Positions 1 through 6,054 of a DNA stretch of 36,723 bases are shown here, piece by piece. The first letter of the stretch is position 1. Each line of letters begins with the position of its first letter. The position numbers and the translations under genes are program-made. The stretch is from a virus: positions 1 to 36,723 of IMG/VR virus record IMGVR_UViG_3300020195_000089, one strand, 5' to 3'. The notes beneath the pieces are model-generated. The model was not told the origin of the DNA, made no database searches, and was given only the letters and a program-made list of their open reading frames with translations.

Positions 1-405
1 CAGGCGCAGATCCGCAGAGCGCAGATCCGCAGAGCGCAGATCCGCAGAGCGCAGATCCGCAAAGCGCAGATCCGCAGAGCTCAGATCCGCAAAGCGCAGA
101 TCCGCAGAGCTCAGATTCGCAGAGCGCAGATCCGCAGAGCGCAGATCCGCAGAGCGCAGATTCGCAAAGCTCAGATCCGCAAAGCGCAGATCCGCAGAGC
201 TCAGATCCGCAGAGCTCAGATTCGCAGAGCGCAGATCCGCAGAGCGCAGATCCGCAGAGCGCAGATTCGCAAAGCTCAGATCCGCAGAGCTCAGATCCGC
301 AGAGCGCAGATTCGCAAAGCTCAGATCCGCACGTTTGCCTGTGCTATTATCAGCAAGCCATAGTTTGTGCTGTTCTAAAATGCCTTTTATTTCTTTCGGT
401 GTCAT
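1..405 (-). CDS. Pentapeptide-repeat protein, N-terminal part (gene crosses the contig ends)
   Basis: The minus strand opens at ATG 405 and stays open to base 1. The product has a 25-residue leader beginning MTPKEIKGILEQHKLWLADN, then 22 tandem pentapeptides of the form A-(D/N)-L-(R/S)-(S/F). This fits the A(D/N)LxX rule of pentapeptide-repeat proteins, which fold as a right-handed quadrilateral beta helix, and the leader ending in GKRADL is typical of phage members. The stop of the upstream 57-aa gene overlaps this start (ATGA), so translation is probably coupled. If the 120-base terminal overlap is removed and the ends joined, the frame continues into 36603-36487 and gives a protein of about 172 residues with 27 repeats. 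Some relatives act as DNA mimics, but function here is unknown. The repeat number may be wrong if the assembly collapsed. Confidence 0.85.
   Translation of the reverse strand, partial: MTPKEIKGILEQHKLWLADNSTGKRADLSFANLRSADLSSADLSFANLRSADLRSADLRSANLSSADLSSADLRFADLSFANLRSADLRSADLRSANLSSADLRFADLSSADLRFADLRSADLRSADLRSADLRL
6..330 (-). repeat. Tandem 15-bp repeat array, 22 units
   Basis: The plus strand shows 22 back-to-back units of the form KCAGATYCGCARAGC, the last one cut short where it meets the leader of the gene. Only three bases vary. Read on the minus strand, the three variable bases change D/N, R/S and S/F; every other base is invariant. Units 8-12 (111-185) match units 15-19 (216-290) except for one base in the last unit, so there is also a 105-bp higher-order period. 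The array is the body of the pentapeptide gene. Confidence 0.95.
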
Positions 406-575
406 TCATCCCCCTCGCTTTTGTCCATTTCCCCCCCTCGATCTTTGCGAGTGCTAGTCAGGACCCAAAACTCTCGCTGCCAAATCATTTTAAGTTCCTC
501 CTCTAGCGAACGGTTATCTTTTTTTAGCGAAGTAAACAGGTCGGCGATTGTCGTGAACTTGTCGATGTCATTCAT
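402..575 (-). CDS. Small hypothetical protein, 57 aa
   Basis: An ORF of 57 codons begins at ATG 575 (MNDIDKFTTIADLFTSLKKD...) and ends at TGA 404-402. It is linked by ATGA overlaps at both ends: its ATG overlaps the stop of the XRE-type gene and its stop overlaps the ATG of the pentapeptide gene. This back-to-back coupling is the main reason to believe it. The product is charged, with an acidic stretch around LEEELKM and a hydrophilic tail. A short amphipathic helix is likely, but I recognise no domain. Confidence 0.7.
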   Translation of the reverse strand: MNDIDKFTTIADLFTSLKKDNRSLEEELKMIWQREFWVLTSTRKDRGGEMDKSEGDE

Positions 576-895
576 AGGCTCCCCAATCTTTTAAATTCTT
601 TAAATTGTTTCTGAGTGATCAATACTTTTTCATTAATCAATACTTTTTGATTGTAAAAATCAAGTGTGACGATATCGACAATTGAAAATGGGGGGAACCT
701 TTCAAATTTAACAGAAGTCGCTTTCATAATTTTCAATACAGTGTCAATTCTCGGCATTCTTTCCCCATTTAAAAGCTGAGAAAGTCCGGCTTCCGTTATA
801 CCTATTTGTTCTGAAAATTCTTTTTGAGAACATCCTAGCTCCTTCATTAATTGTCTAAGATTTATCCCCATATTCTCTGTTTTTAAGTCTGGCAA
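572..895 (-). CDS. XRE/Cro-type helix-turn-helix regulator
   Basis: The 107-aa product has a clear HTH_3/XRE domain at about residues 10-62. The turn and recognition helix are visible in SQKEFSEQIGITEAGLSQLL, followed by NGERMPRIDTVLKIMKA. Proteins of this type bind operator DNA as dimers and act as repressors or antitoxin-like regulators. The chosen start is TTG 895, which has AGGGGAG a few bases upstream; an internal ATG (MGINLRQL) lacks a good site. The C-terminal 40 residues are not typical of a repressor peptidase domain, so this is a small regulator rather than a CI-like protein. It overlaps the preceding gene by 13 bases and the next by 4. Its target is unknown. Confidence 0.85.
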   Translation of the reverse strand: MPDLKTENMGINLRQLMKELGCSQKEFSEQIGITEAGLSQLLNGERMPRIDTVLKIMKATSVKFERFPPFSIVDIVTLDFYNQKVLINEKVLITQKQFKEFKRLGSL

Positions 896-1077
896 CTGAC
901 TCCCCTTTTCTCGATGTTTTTAATTTCAATTTGCGCAAGCTGTAAATCTCTCCATATCGCTCTCTCGTAACTACTTGCCTGCAGTTTCTTTTCAATTTCA
1001 AGGAAGGTACTGATTTCATGCCAAAGGCTGATTTCATTGACTAAAGCTTTATTTAAAAGAAGTAAGTCAACAGCCAA
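883..1077 (-). CDS. Small hypothetical protein, 64 aa
   Basis: The 64-aa ORF (MAVDLLLLNKALVNEISLWH...) sits between the metallopeptidase-like gene and the XRE gene and overlaps the latter by 13 bases. It is rich in Leu, Glu and Lys and looks mostly helical. The start is uncertain: TTG 1077 is the furthest possible, with only a weak GG-rich site. Its position in a tightly packed operon and its natural composition support coding. I recognise no family; a small helical partner of the next gene is possible, but that is inference from position only. Confidence 0.55.
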   Translation of the reverse strand: MAVDLLLLNKALVNEISLWHEISTFLEIEKKLQASSYERAIWRDLQLAQIEIKNIEKRGVSCQT

Positions 1078-1097
1078 CCTAACGGGCTTTTATAAAC

Positions 1098-1163
1098 TTA
1101 GTAACCTTTTTTAACTGGTTTAGAAGCGGGTTTTGCTGGTTTTGGTTTTGTTTTTTTAGCCAT
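1098..1163 (-). CDS. Possible internal in-frame start: 21-aa Lys/Pro-rich peptide
   Basis: Inside the metallopeptidase-like gene, and in the same frame, ATG 1163 is preceded by GAGGAGG with a 7-base spacer, one of the best ribosome binding sites in the window. Translation from here gives MAKKTKPKPAKPASKPVKKG plus a final Tyr. The peptide could be made separately as well as being the tail of the longer protein. It is also possible that the GGAGG arises only because the codons for Arg-Gly-Gly are needed. Confidence 0.4.
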   Translation of the reverse strand: MAKKTKPKPAKPASKPVKKGY

Positions 1164-1466
1164 TTTGTTTCCTCCTCGAACTTTCAATTTCACATCAAAG
1201 TTCTCAGCGATGGCAACAGAAATCTGTTCACAACAAAGTTCTTCAAGCTCTTTTGTTAGAAATTGACGCCAACCAAGCCGATCGATGACGGAATGAATGA
1301 ACTCATGAACCAGCACAGAAGTTAATTCATCGGTTTTTAGATTTTCTGCAACAACAATAGTTTTGATCCGAGTATCATAATATCCATTCCACCCCAAGGC
1401 TTCATCAATTGCTTGCTTCATCACTTTGACTTTAGTGCCGTAAATCGTAAGCCAACCAAGAATCAT
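1098..1466 (-). CDS. HExxH metallopeptidase-like protein with a Lys/Pro-rich tail
   Basis: The 122-aa product carries HEFIH at residues 54-58 in the context LVHEFIHSVIDRLGW, the zinc-binding signature of gluzincin-type and ImmA/IrrE- or SprT-like peptidases. Acidic residues at 73-80 (ELEELCCE) could supply the third ligand. Such phage proteins may cleave a regulator, which fits a neighbour two genes downstream with an XRE domain, but no substrate is shown. The last 21 residues are almost entirely Lys, Pro and Ala and look like a nucleic-acid-binding tail. The ATG overlaps the HNH stop (ATGA). The family assignment is tentative; the zinc motif is clear. Confidence 0.7.
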   Translation of the reverse strand: MILGWLTIYGTKVKVMKQAIDEALGWNGYYDTRIKTIVVAENLKTDELTSVLVHEFIHSVIDRLGWRQFLTKELEELCCEQISVAIAENFDVKLKVRGGNKMAKKTKPKPAKPASKPVKKGY

Positions 1467-1990
1467 AATGCCTTCTTTCTGAATCCAATTGCGCCGCGGC
1501 CGAAAGTTAAAATCTTTTTAATCTGTTTTTTAAAACCACCCATGGTCATCGAGCTTTTCATTGCATTGCACTTGTGGCACGCGGGTCTTACATTTTCGAT
1601 GATGTAGCCTTTGGAATTGTCTAATCGATCAATTCCAGAATAAAAAAGCTGGCCTTGAATGCTTTTTCGTTTAGCTAGGTTTGACGGTGGTGATCCGCAG
1701 AGATAGCAATTTTTAAAGATCAAGACCTTAAATTGCTCAAAAGTGAGTTTAAATTCAATTTCTCTTATTCTGGCTTTGTATGCGTATTTGCAAAAAAGCT
1801 GTCTCACCAGATGCTTTTTGTTTTTCGTCCTCGTATATTGCTTAGACCGGAAGGTATTGCCGATGGTTACACCTCCAGCAAAAATCTTAAAACATCTTAA
1901 AATACTTATTAAGTGGGCTTTAGACCAGTTTCGCCAAAGGGCCTCAGTGGTCCCTAATCGCAAAGCCCATGCGTTGACCTCAACCAACAC
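1463..1990 (-). CDS. HNH endonuclease
   Basis: The 175-aa product has the layout of zinc-bound HNH nucleases: CYLC at residues 95-98, then IDRLDNSKGY at 120-129, an Asn at 133, and CHKCN at 138-142 followed by AMKSS. The four cysteines would bind structural zinc and the D/N/H residues form the beta-beta-alpha metal site that nicks or cuts DNA. Free-standing HNH genes in phages are either homing nucleases or helpers of packaging; this one lies far from the terminase genes, so homing or an early function is more likely. GTG 1990 is a possible start, with AGGTGA about 9 bases upstream. The N-terminal 40 residues look less protein-like and the true start may be further in. Confidence 0.85.
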   Translation of the reverse strand: MLVEVNAWALRLGTTEALWRNWSKAHLISILRCFKIFAGGVTIGNTFRSKQYTRTKNKKHLVRQLFCKYAYKARIREIEFKLTFEQFKVLIFKNCYLCGSPPSNLAKRKSIQGQLFYSGIDRLDNSKGYIIENVRPACHKCNAMKSSMTMGGFKKQIKKILTFGRGAIGFRKKAL

Positions 1991-2042
1991 CGCAAAACGT
2001 CACCTTGGGGCGCTGGCGAAGCCGTTTTAGCGCGCCTGCGCT

Positions 2043-2258
2043 TTGGCAACGTCTCGATTTGATATGAATTCTAATGCTTTACTTGACACGTCGCGTCTGC
2101 GTTGCTCTGAAGACGGCGAGCCCAGTCATGAAGTCGCATTCAAAGGCGCTGCGTATTTTGAAGTCCCCAATATTGAAGAATATGACTCTAACTACGCAGA
2201 AAAGATCAAACGCTTGTGCATTGAATGGATTGAAAAACACGCTCACGCTAAAAAATAA
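2043..2258 (+). CDS. Small hypothetical protein on the plus strand
   Basis: This 71-codon ORF may start at TTG 2043 or, more likely, ATG 2064 (MNSNALLDTSRLRCSEDGEP...). The body contains EVAFKGAAYFEVPNIEEY followed by a helical tail ending WIEKHAHAKK. The amino-acid mix is natural and the ORF is the best coding candidate on either strand here. It is isolated: both neighbouring gene sets are on the minus strand. No recognised domain. No clear ribosome binding site was seen, which lowers confidence. Confidence 0.5.
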   Translation: MATSRFDMNSNALLDTSRLRCSEDGEPSHEVAFKGAAYFEVPNIEEYDSNYAEKIKRLCIEWIEKHAHAKK

Positions 2259-2334
2259 TCTCTAATTGCTTTTTATAATCCTGATACTCAAAGCCCGCTT
2301 TTCCGCTCGTCACTATAAATTTGTTTCTCGTCAT
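2248..2334 (-). CDS. Possible 28-aa peptide
   Basis: ATG 2334 opens a 28-codon frame (MTRNKFIVTSGKAGFEYQDY...) that overlaps the 53-aa gene by 47 bases and the end of the opposite-strand gene by 11. The composition is plausible, but there is no strong ribosome binding site. It could be coupled to the preceding gene. Listed as a weak candidate only. Confidence 0.25.
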   Translation of the reverse strand: MTRNKFIVTSGKAGFEYQDYKKQLEIIF

Positions 2335-2449
2335 AATTTCGAAATCCATGTGGATCAAATAACCACTGAGCCACCGGCTTTCCAATTTCTTGAAACCAAT
2401 CGTCTGGGCCTAAAACAATTTCACCTGAAGAGTCTCTGAGAAAATCCAT
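2288..2449 (-). CDS. Small hypothetical protein, 53 aa
   Basis: The ORF starts at ATG 2449 with a strong AAAGGAAG ribosome binding site about 6 bases upstream, and reads MDFLRDSSGEIVLGPDDWFQ... to a TGA at 2288. It is Trp- and Asp-rich (DDWFQ, AQWLFDPHGF), soluble and slightly acidic. The strong site and the natural protein sequence make it a real gene in my view. It lies downstream of the repeat cluster in the direction of minus-strand transcription. I do not recognise a family. Confidence 0.65.
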   Translation of the reverse strand: MDFLRDSSGEIVLGPDDWFQEIGKPVAQWLFDPHGFRNYDEKQIYSDERKSGL

Positions 2450-2566
2450 ATAAAACTTCCTTTCGGGTTTCCTTGTTTATCATCCGCGATAAAAACAATC
2501 CCTTGGATTTTTGGCTGCCTCAACTTTTACAAAAAAGAAACAAAATTCCTACGACGCACTGTCGCT

Positions 2567-2755
2567 GACAGATGGACGGATGAAATGCCAATCTGCCCCC
2601 CTGTGGTTGCTAGCTACATACGTATTAATACAATGAATATAGTAAATCATCTGTCCATCCGTCCGTTTTTTTCCAATTATTTAATAACTTCATAAGCTTA
2701 CAGCCAGACGGATGAATTTTTTTCATCCGTCCGATCCGTCCGATCCGTCCGGTTT
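2567..2755. repeat. GGACGGAT/ATCCGTCC repeat cluster, candidate replication origin
   Basis: Several copies of GGACGGAT or its complement occur in both orientations: near 2570-2584 (GATGGACGGATGA), near 2648-2664 (CTGTCCATCCGTCCG), at 2707-2731 as an inverted repeat (GACGGATGAA, five T, TTCATCCGTC), and three perfect tandem ATCCGTCCG units at 2725-2733, 2734-2742 and 2743-2751. The intervening DNA at 2600-2690 is AT-rich. Clustered short repeats plus an AT-rich tract beside a primase-helicase gene resemble an iteron-type origin. The link to replication is inference. Confidence 0.5.
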
Positions 2756-2762
2756 TTCTCAT
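2625..2762 (-). CDS. Possible 45-aa ORF built from the repeats
   Basis: ATG 2762 overlaps the primase-helicase stop (ATGA) and opens 45 codons beginning MRKTGRIGRIGRMKKIHPSG. The first half is the translation of the tandem ATCCGTCCG repeats (GRI GRI GRM), and a second copy inside the ORF gives KKTDGWTDD. The product would be very basic at the N-terminus. It may be a real DNA-binding peptide coupled to the replication gene, or simply an open frame through repeats with a 9-bp period. The overlap style matches many real genes in this genome, so it is listed. Confidence 0.3.
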   Translation of the reverse strand: MRKTGRIGRIGRMKKIHPSGCKLMKLLNNWKKTDGWTDDLLYSLY

Positions 2763-4915
2763 GGAAGCACCGCAGCGTTGCCTATATAACGAACAAAATT
2801 GTAGCCGCGCTGCTCCTTAATTTTTGTCTCGACCGGAAAATTGCCTATATTTCGCTCAATTAGTATTTTTTTAAATCTTTTACAAAATTGAATAAATTTT
2901 ACTGGAAACTGATTATTACACCGCGTGTCGTGGCAATATCGGTTGTAAAGGCTCCTTGCGGTAACGTCTCCATACTCGGTTGAGACCTTAATACTTTCAA
3001 TAAACCAAGCGTAAACGTTGTCGTTGTCTTCTCTGAATTCAAGCATCAGGTTATTCGAGACCGTTGGCTCTGTTAGTTTAAGCGTTGAGCTTACTCGCCT
3101 TGCGCCTTCGATTGCCCAGTTTAAAATTCCAGGCAATTCCTCTTTGAGTTTTTCAATTAAAAACACATCACGCCTTTCCAGTGGAATGAAGTTTTTAAAT
3201 GGTAAAAATACTAGCCTCTCCATTAATGATTCATTCTTGTCATCAAAGGTCGGAATTTTGTTACAAGCAAAAATAAACCTGGCATCTATTCTTAAATCGT
3301 ATTCGTCCTTACCTTTTTTTGCAGCCGTAAGAATTCCACCGCCGACAGCCGCTTTAAATGCTTCTGACGAAAGCTCTCCACTTGGCGTTTCCTCAACTAA
3401 GTTTGCAATTTTTCCATCGAGCGAAACAACGCTAAACGGTTTGTCTAAAAGCTTAATGCTAACACTTGCGGCGCCATTTCCGATCAGCATTCGAAATACG
3501 TCAATAAATGTACTCTTACCGTTTCGGCCCTCGCCGAAAAGCACAAAGGCTTTATGTAAAAACGGTTTTCCGCCAAGCAAGGTATAACCAATGATTTCTT
3601 GGGACAGTGCCGTAAGCTCGCCGTCCTTGCTGAAGACATCATCTAAAAATGAGATCCACTTAGGGCAGTCCGCTTTTTCATCGTAATTAATATTAATTTT
3701 ATTAGTGAAAAAATACTTCGAAGAACTTTGCAGCAATTCTCCAGTGACGACGTTTAAAACGCCGTTGTTTAAATTCATCAGGCCTTGAGTGCCTTTTCCG
3801 TCGCTTTTTTCAAAGCAAATTGACCTTGCGACTTTTTTAAAACTGCTTATCATAAAAGGCTTAAGCTTGTTTTTATTTGCCTGCATAATGATATTGTCAA
3901 AGTGCACTTCACCAATCGACTCCCAGTAACTACCGTTATAAATGTAATCAATAGTATCGTGACTTATTAATAGTCGTTCGCGCTTTAGGGTTTCGGCAAA
4001 CTGCGCGTAGTGCGGAACAACATTGCCATCGGCGCTTAAGTGAAAAAACCCACCCGATGATTTTAAAAAAGCGTCTATTGAAAGTTCGGTTTGGTTTTTA
4101 AAGCTCCAGCTTTCGCCTTTTTCTTCTTTCTTCTTTTTGAGCCAATCAACCGCACGGCTTACGTGCTGTCTTGCAAACTCTTCAGGCGAGTGTTGTTTTC
4201 TTTCCTGAGGGTCATTATAATAAGACTCATCACCAAACCACTCGACATCGATTGCCATAATGTGCTTAACAAGCTCGTCAAATGTTGAAAATTTATTTGC
4301 AACTTTAAAAATGTGCGCGCCGAGTGAAATATTTCTTCCGCCGGAATGCTTGGGTTGATTTGTAAAAAAATCCTCAACAAATATTTCAAAGTTAGTTAAA
4401 TCATCCTTTGTTAATTCCGGCAGTTCGCTTACTTTAACATCGGTTAGTTCATTTTCAGTAAGCCAAACGTAGGGCTTTTTTGTTTCCGAGTGAATCGACG
4501 GCGGCACGATTGTATAATTTCCGGTTGATAAAACTTCTAGGACTGTTTTTCTTTTATCTAGTGGGTGCTTTATTTTTCGCCCAGGTAAACTGCTTCTGTA
4601 AAAAGCGGAGAGCCCTTTTTTGCCTTTTTTCGCGACCAATATTTCCGGCGCTAATTTTTTAATTCCATCAAGAAATGCTTCGCGATCTTCGCCGTCGTAA
4701 TCAATATCGAGGCAAACCAGTCCGCCCAGTCCTAGGATTACTCCTATATTGAGTTTGGTTTTGATCTCTTCCCATTTTGAAATTTGCTCGTCGGTCGGCA
4801 TTTTTTTAGAAAACCGCTGGAAGCCCTTTTCTATTGGCTGGTCTTTTCCGATCACTGGCATAACGCTAAAGCCAGATTCATGATAATTCCTGGCGACGTC
4901 TGCAAAGATTGACAT
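2759..4915 (-). CDS. Primase-polymerase / SF3 helicase (D5-like) fusion
   Basis: The chosen start is ATG 4915 (MSIFADVARNYHESGFSVMP), with GAGGGG upstream; the open frame extends to 5014 but lacks a better site. The 718-aa product has an N-terminal archaeo-eukaryotic prim-pol domain: metal-binding DID at 70-72 in LVCLDIDYDGED, and the strand TGNYTIVPPSIH at 131-142. A linker is followed by a superfamily 3 helicase: Walker A GEGRNGKST at 461-469, acidic pair LVEET near 506-510, sensor Asn in FACNKIP at 549-555. It should synthesise primers and unwind DNA as a hexamer at the phage origin. It is transcribed leftward from the divergent region and ends beside the repeat cluster. The residue motifs are all intact. 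Confidence 0.92.
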   Translation of the reverse strand: MSIFADVARNYHESGFSVMPVIGKDQPIEKGFQRFSKKMPTDEQISKWEEIKTKLNIGVILGLGGLVCLDIDYDGEDREAFLDGIKKLAPEILVAKKGKKGLSAFYRSSLPGRKIKHPLDKRKTVLEVLSTGNYTIVPPSIHSETKKPYVWLTENELTDVKVSELPELTKDDLTNFEIFVEDFFTNQPKHSGGRNISLGAHIFKVANKFSTFDELVKHIMAIDVEWFGDESYYNDPQERKQHSPEEFARQHVSRAVDWLKKKKEEKGESWSFKNQTELSIDAFLKSSGGFFHLSADGNVVPHYAQFAETLKRERLLISHDTIDYIYNGSYWESIGEVHFDNIIMQANKNKLKPFMISSFKKVARSICFEKSDGKGTQGLMNLNNGVLNVVTGELLQSSSKYFFTNKININYDEKADCPKWISFLDDVFSKDGELTALSQEIIGYTLLGGKPFLHKAFVLFGEGRNGKSTFIDVFRMLIGNGAASVSIKLLDKPFSVVSLDGKIANLVEETPSGELSSEAFKAAVGGGILTAAKKGKDEYDLRIDARFIFACNKIPTFDDKNESLMERLVFLPFKNFIPLERRDVFLIEKLKEELPGILNWAIEGARRVSSTLKLTEPTVSNNLMLEFREDNDNVYAWFIESIKVSTEYGDVTARSLYNRYCHDTRCNNQFPVKFIQFCKRFKKILIERNIGNFPVETKIKEQRGYNFVRYIGNAAVLP

Positions 4916-4948
4916 TAAGAGGCCCCCCTCAAAATTAATTAAAAAGTA

Positions 4949-5040
4949 CCGACCAAGGGCCAACAAAAAGAAGCGTTTTAAAACGAAAGCGCCGACTTTT
5001 TTAAGAAAAAACACTTCGAAATTGTTGGCTCGTTGGTCGG
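4949..5040. promoter_or_regulatory. Divergent control region with inverted CCGACCAA sites
   Basis: CCGACCAAGGGCCAAC at 4949-4964 is repeated in inverted form at 5024-5040 as the complement of CCGACCAACGAGCCAAC. Between them is a perfect 12-bp palindrome, CGTTTTAAAACG, at 4974-4985. The first site is just upstream of the primase-helicase start. Paired inverted sites between divergent operons look like operators for a dimeric regulator that could loop the DNA. The XRE-type protein at 572-895 is a candidate binder, by inference only. I could not pick out convincing -35/-10 boxes. Confidence 0.45.
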
Positions 5041-5156
5041 CGTTTTAAAGTGTGCACTTATCTTTGGGGCTGTAAAACATAAAAAGTTGAGCACGACGCC
5101 GAGCGTTTCATTTTTTAGTTTCCTTTTACTGTTTTTGCTGTCAGATTTGCAATCCG

Positions 5157-5294
5157 TTACTACTGTAGATTTAAATAAAAAACATCGAGGTTCGGCCCGT
5201 AGAAATATTCTAGAATCCTCTCTCTATCTACAGTAGTAAAAGAGATTCTGGGCTTCTGCGGGTCGGGCTAATTTTAAAAACCGAGGGGGTTTTT
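5157..5294 (+). ncRNA. Structured 5' leader of the plus-strand operon
   Basis: TTACTACTGTAGAT (5157-5170) and ATCTACAGTAGTAA (5226-5239) are perfect 14-base inverted repeats. An alternative fold also exists: CCCGTAGAA near 5196-5204 pairs with TTCTGCGGG near 5254-5262, enclosing AGAATCcTCT paired with AGAGATTCT around a CTACAGTAG loop. A third hairpin, AAAAACC-GAGG-GGTTTTT at about 5276-5294, contains part of the GAGGGGG ribosome binding site. Mutually exclusive stems next to a hairpin that includes the ribosome site look like a translational or attenuation switch. No known riboswitch class is recognised. Confidence 0.45.
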
Positions 5295-5993
5295 TTGTCC
5301 TTGATAAAAAGTGAGATAATCTCTCAAGAGAAGTCTAAAATCGTTAACGACTATAAGGCTATGAATATAGTAATTGCTGGATTGCCAAAAGTCGGAAAGA
5401 GCACATTTGCTTCACAGATTGGTGCTGACGGTTCAGTCTATTTCTGTTCGACCGAGAAGGGCTTAGATTTTCTCGAAGTATATAAGACGGAAATCCGCGC
5501 CTGGACTGAGTTTCAGAAGCTAGTCACAGAATTTTGTAAACAAACTAAATTCAAACATCTAGTAATCGACGTGATGGACAACTTGCACGATATTTGTGTG
5601 GATCACGTTTGTGAGACTAACAAAGTAAAGGCGTTGACGGACTTAGCTTTTGGAGCTGGATTTACAGCCACTAAGAAATTCATCATGAAAGAGCTTGTGA
5701 AGCTAAACAACGCCGGCAAGGGAATTACTTTCGTCACCCACACGAAGGACAAAGAGATCAAAAAAGAGGCCGTGACATATACGGCGGTAGCGACGTCTCT
5801 TGCGAATTCGATTGAAGAGAAAATCCTTGGCATGAGTGATTTGATTTTATTTTGCTACGTTGATAAAGACGGCAAGCGAATGATGCGAACAAAGCCGACT
5901 AAGCATATTATATGTGCCGGCGATCGCAGCGGGAAATTGCCGGATGTAATGCCAATGGACGCTAAATTATTACTTGAAACGTTAAGCATATGA
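5295..5993 (+). CDS. Sak4-like RecA-fold ATPase (recombination/annealing)
   Basis: The 232-aa product has Walker A GLPKVGKST at residues 29-37 and a Walker B-like HLVIDVMDN at 88-96. Its length and the layout, with VTHTKD in the middle and no second helicase domain, match phage AAA_24/Sak4-type proteins, which bind single-stranded DNA and promote strand annealing. An SSB-like gene follows directly and a YqaJ exonuclease closes the same operon, a known combination for phage recombination. The start is TTG 5295, or TTG 5301, with GAGGGGG at 5283-5289. That site is embedded in a hairpin, so translation may be regulated. The name Sak4 rests on motifs and context, not on a search. Confidence 0.8.
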   Translation: MSLIKSEIISQEKSKIVNDYKAMNIVIAGLPKVGKSTFASQIGADGSVYFCSTEKGLDFLEVYKTEIRAWTEFQKLVTEFCKQTKFKHLVIDVMDNLHDICVDHVCETNKVKALTDLAFGAGFTATKKFIMKELVKLNNAGKGITFVTHTKDKEIKKEAVTYTAVATSLANSIEEKILGMSDLILFCYVDKDGKRMMRTKPTKHIICAGDRSGKLPDVMPMDAKLLLETLSI

Positions 5994-6054
5994 TTTGGTT
6001 AAGATAAAATGCTGCAATTATTAATTTTAATAGACAAAAAACAAGGGGTGTAAA

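Noticed and set aside
6-330. CRISPR-like array from regular repeats at the contig ends
   Set aside because: Units are back to back with no spacers and encode pentapeptides in frame.
3018-3587. 189-aa plus-strand ORF
   Set aside because: It is the antisense shadow of the helicase domain, Ser/Leu-rich and without a ribosome site.
5276-5297. Rho-independent terminator (AAAAACC-GAGG-GGTTTTTTT) before the Sak4-like gene
   Set aside because: The stem has only two GC pairs and overlaps the ribosome binding site, so a translation-control hairpin fits better, though attenuation is not excluded.
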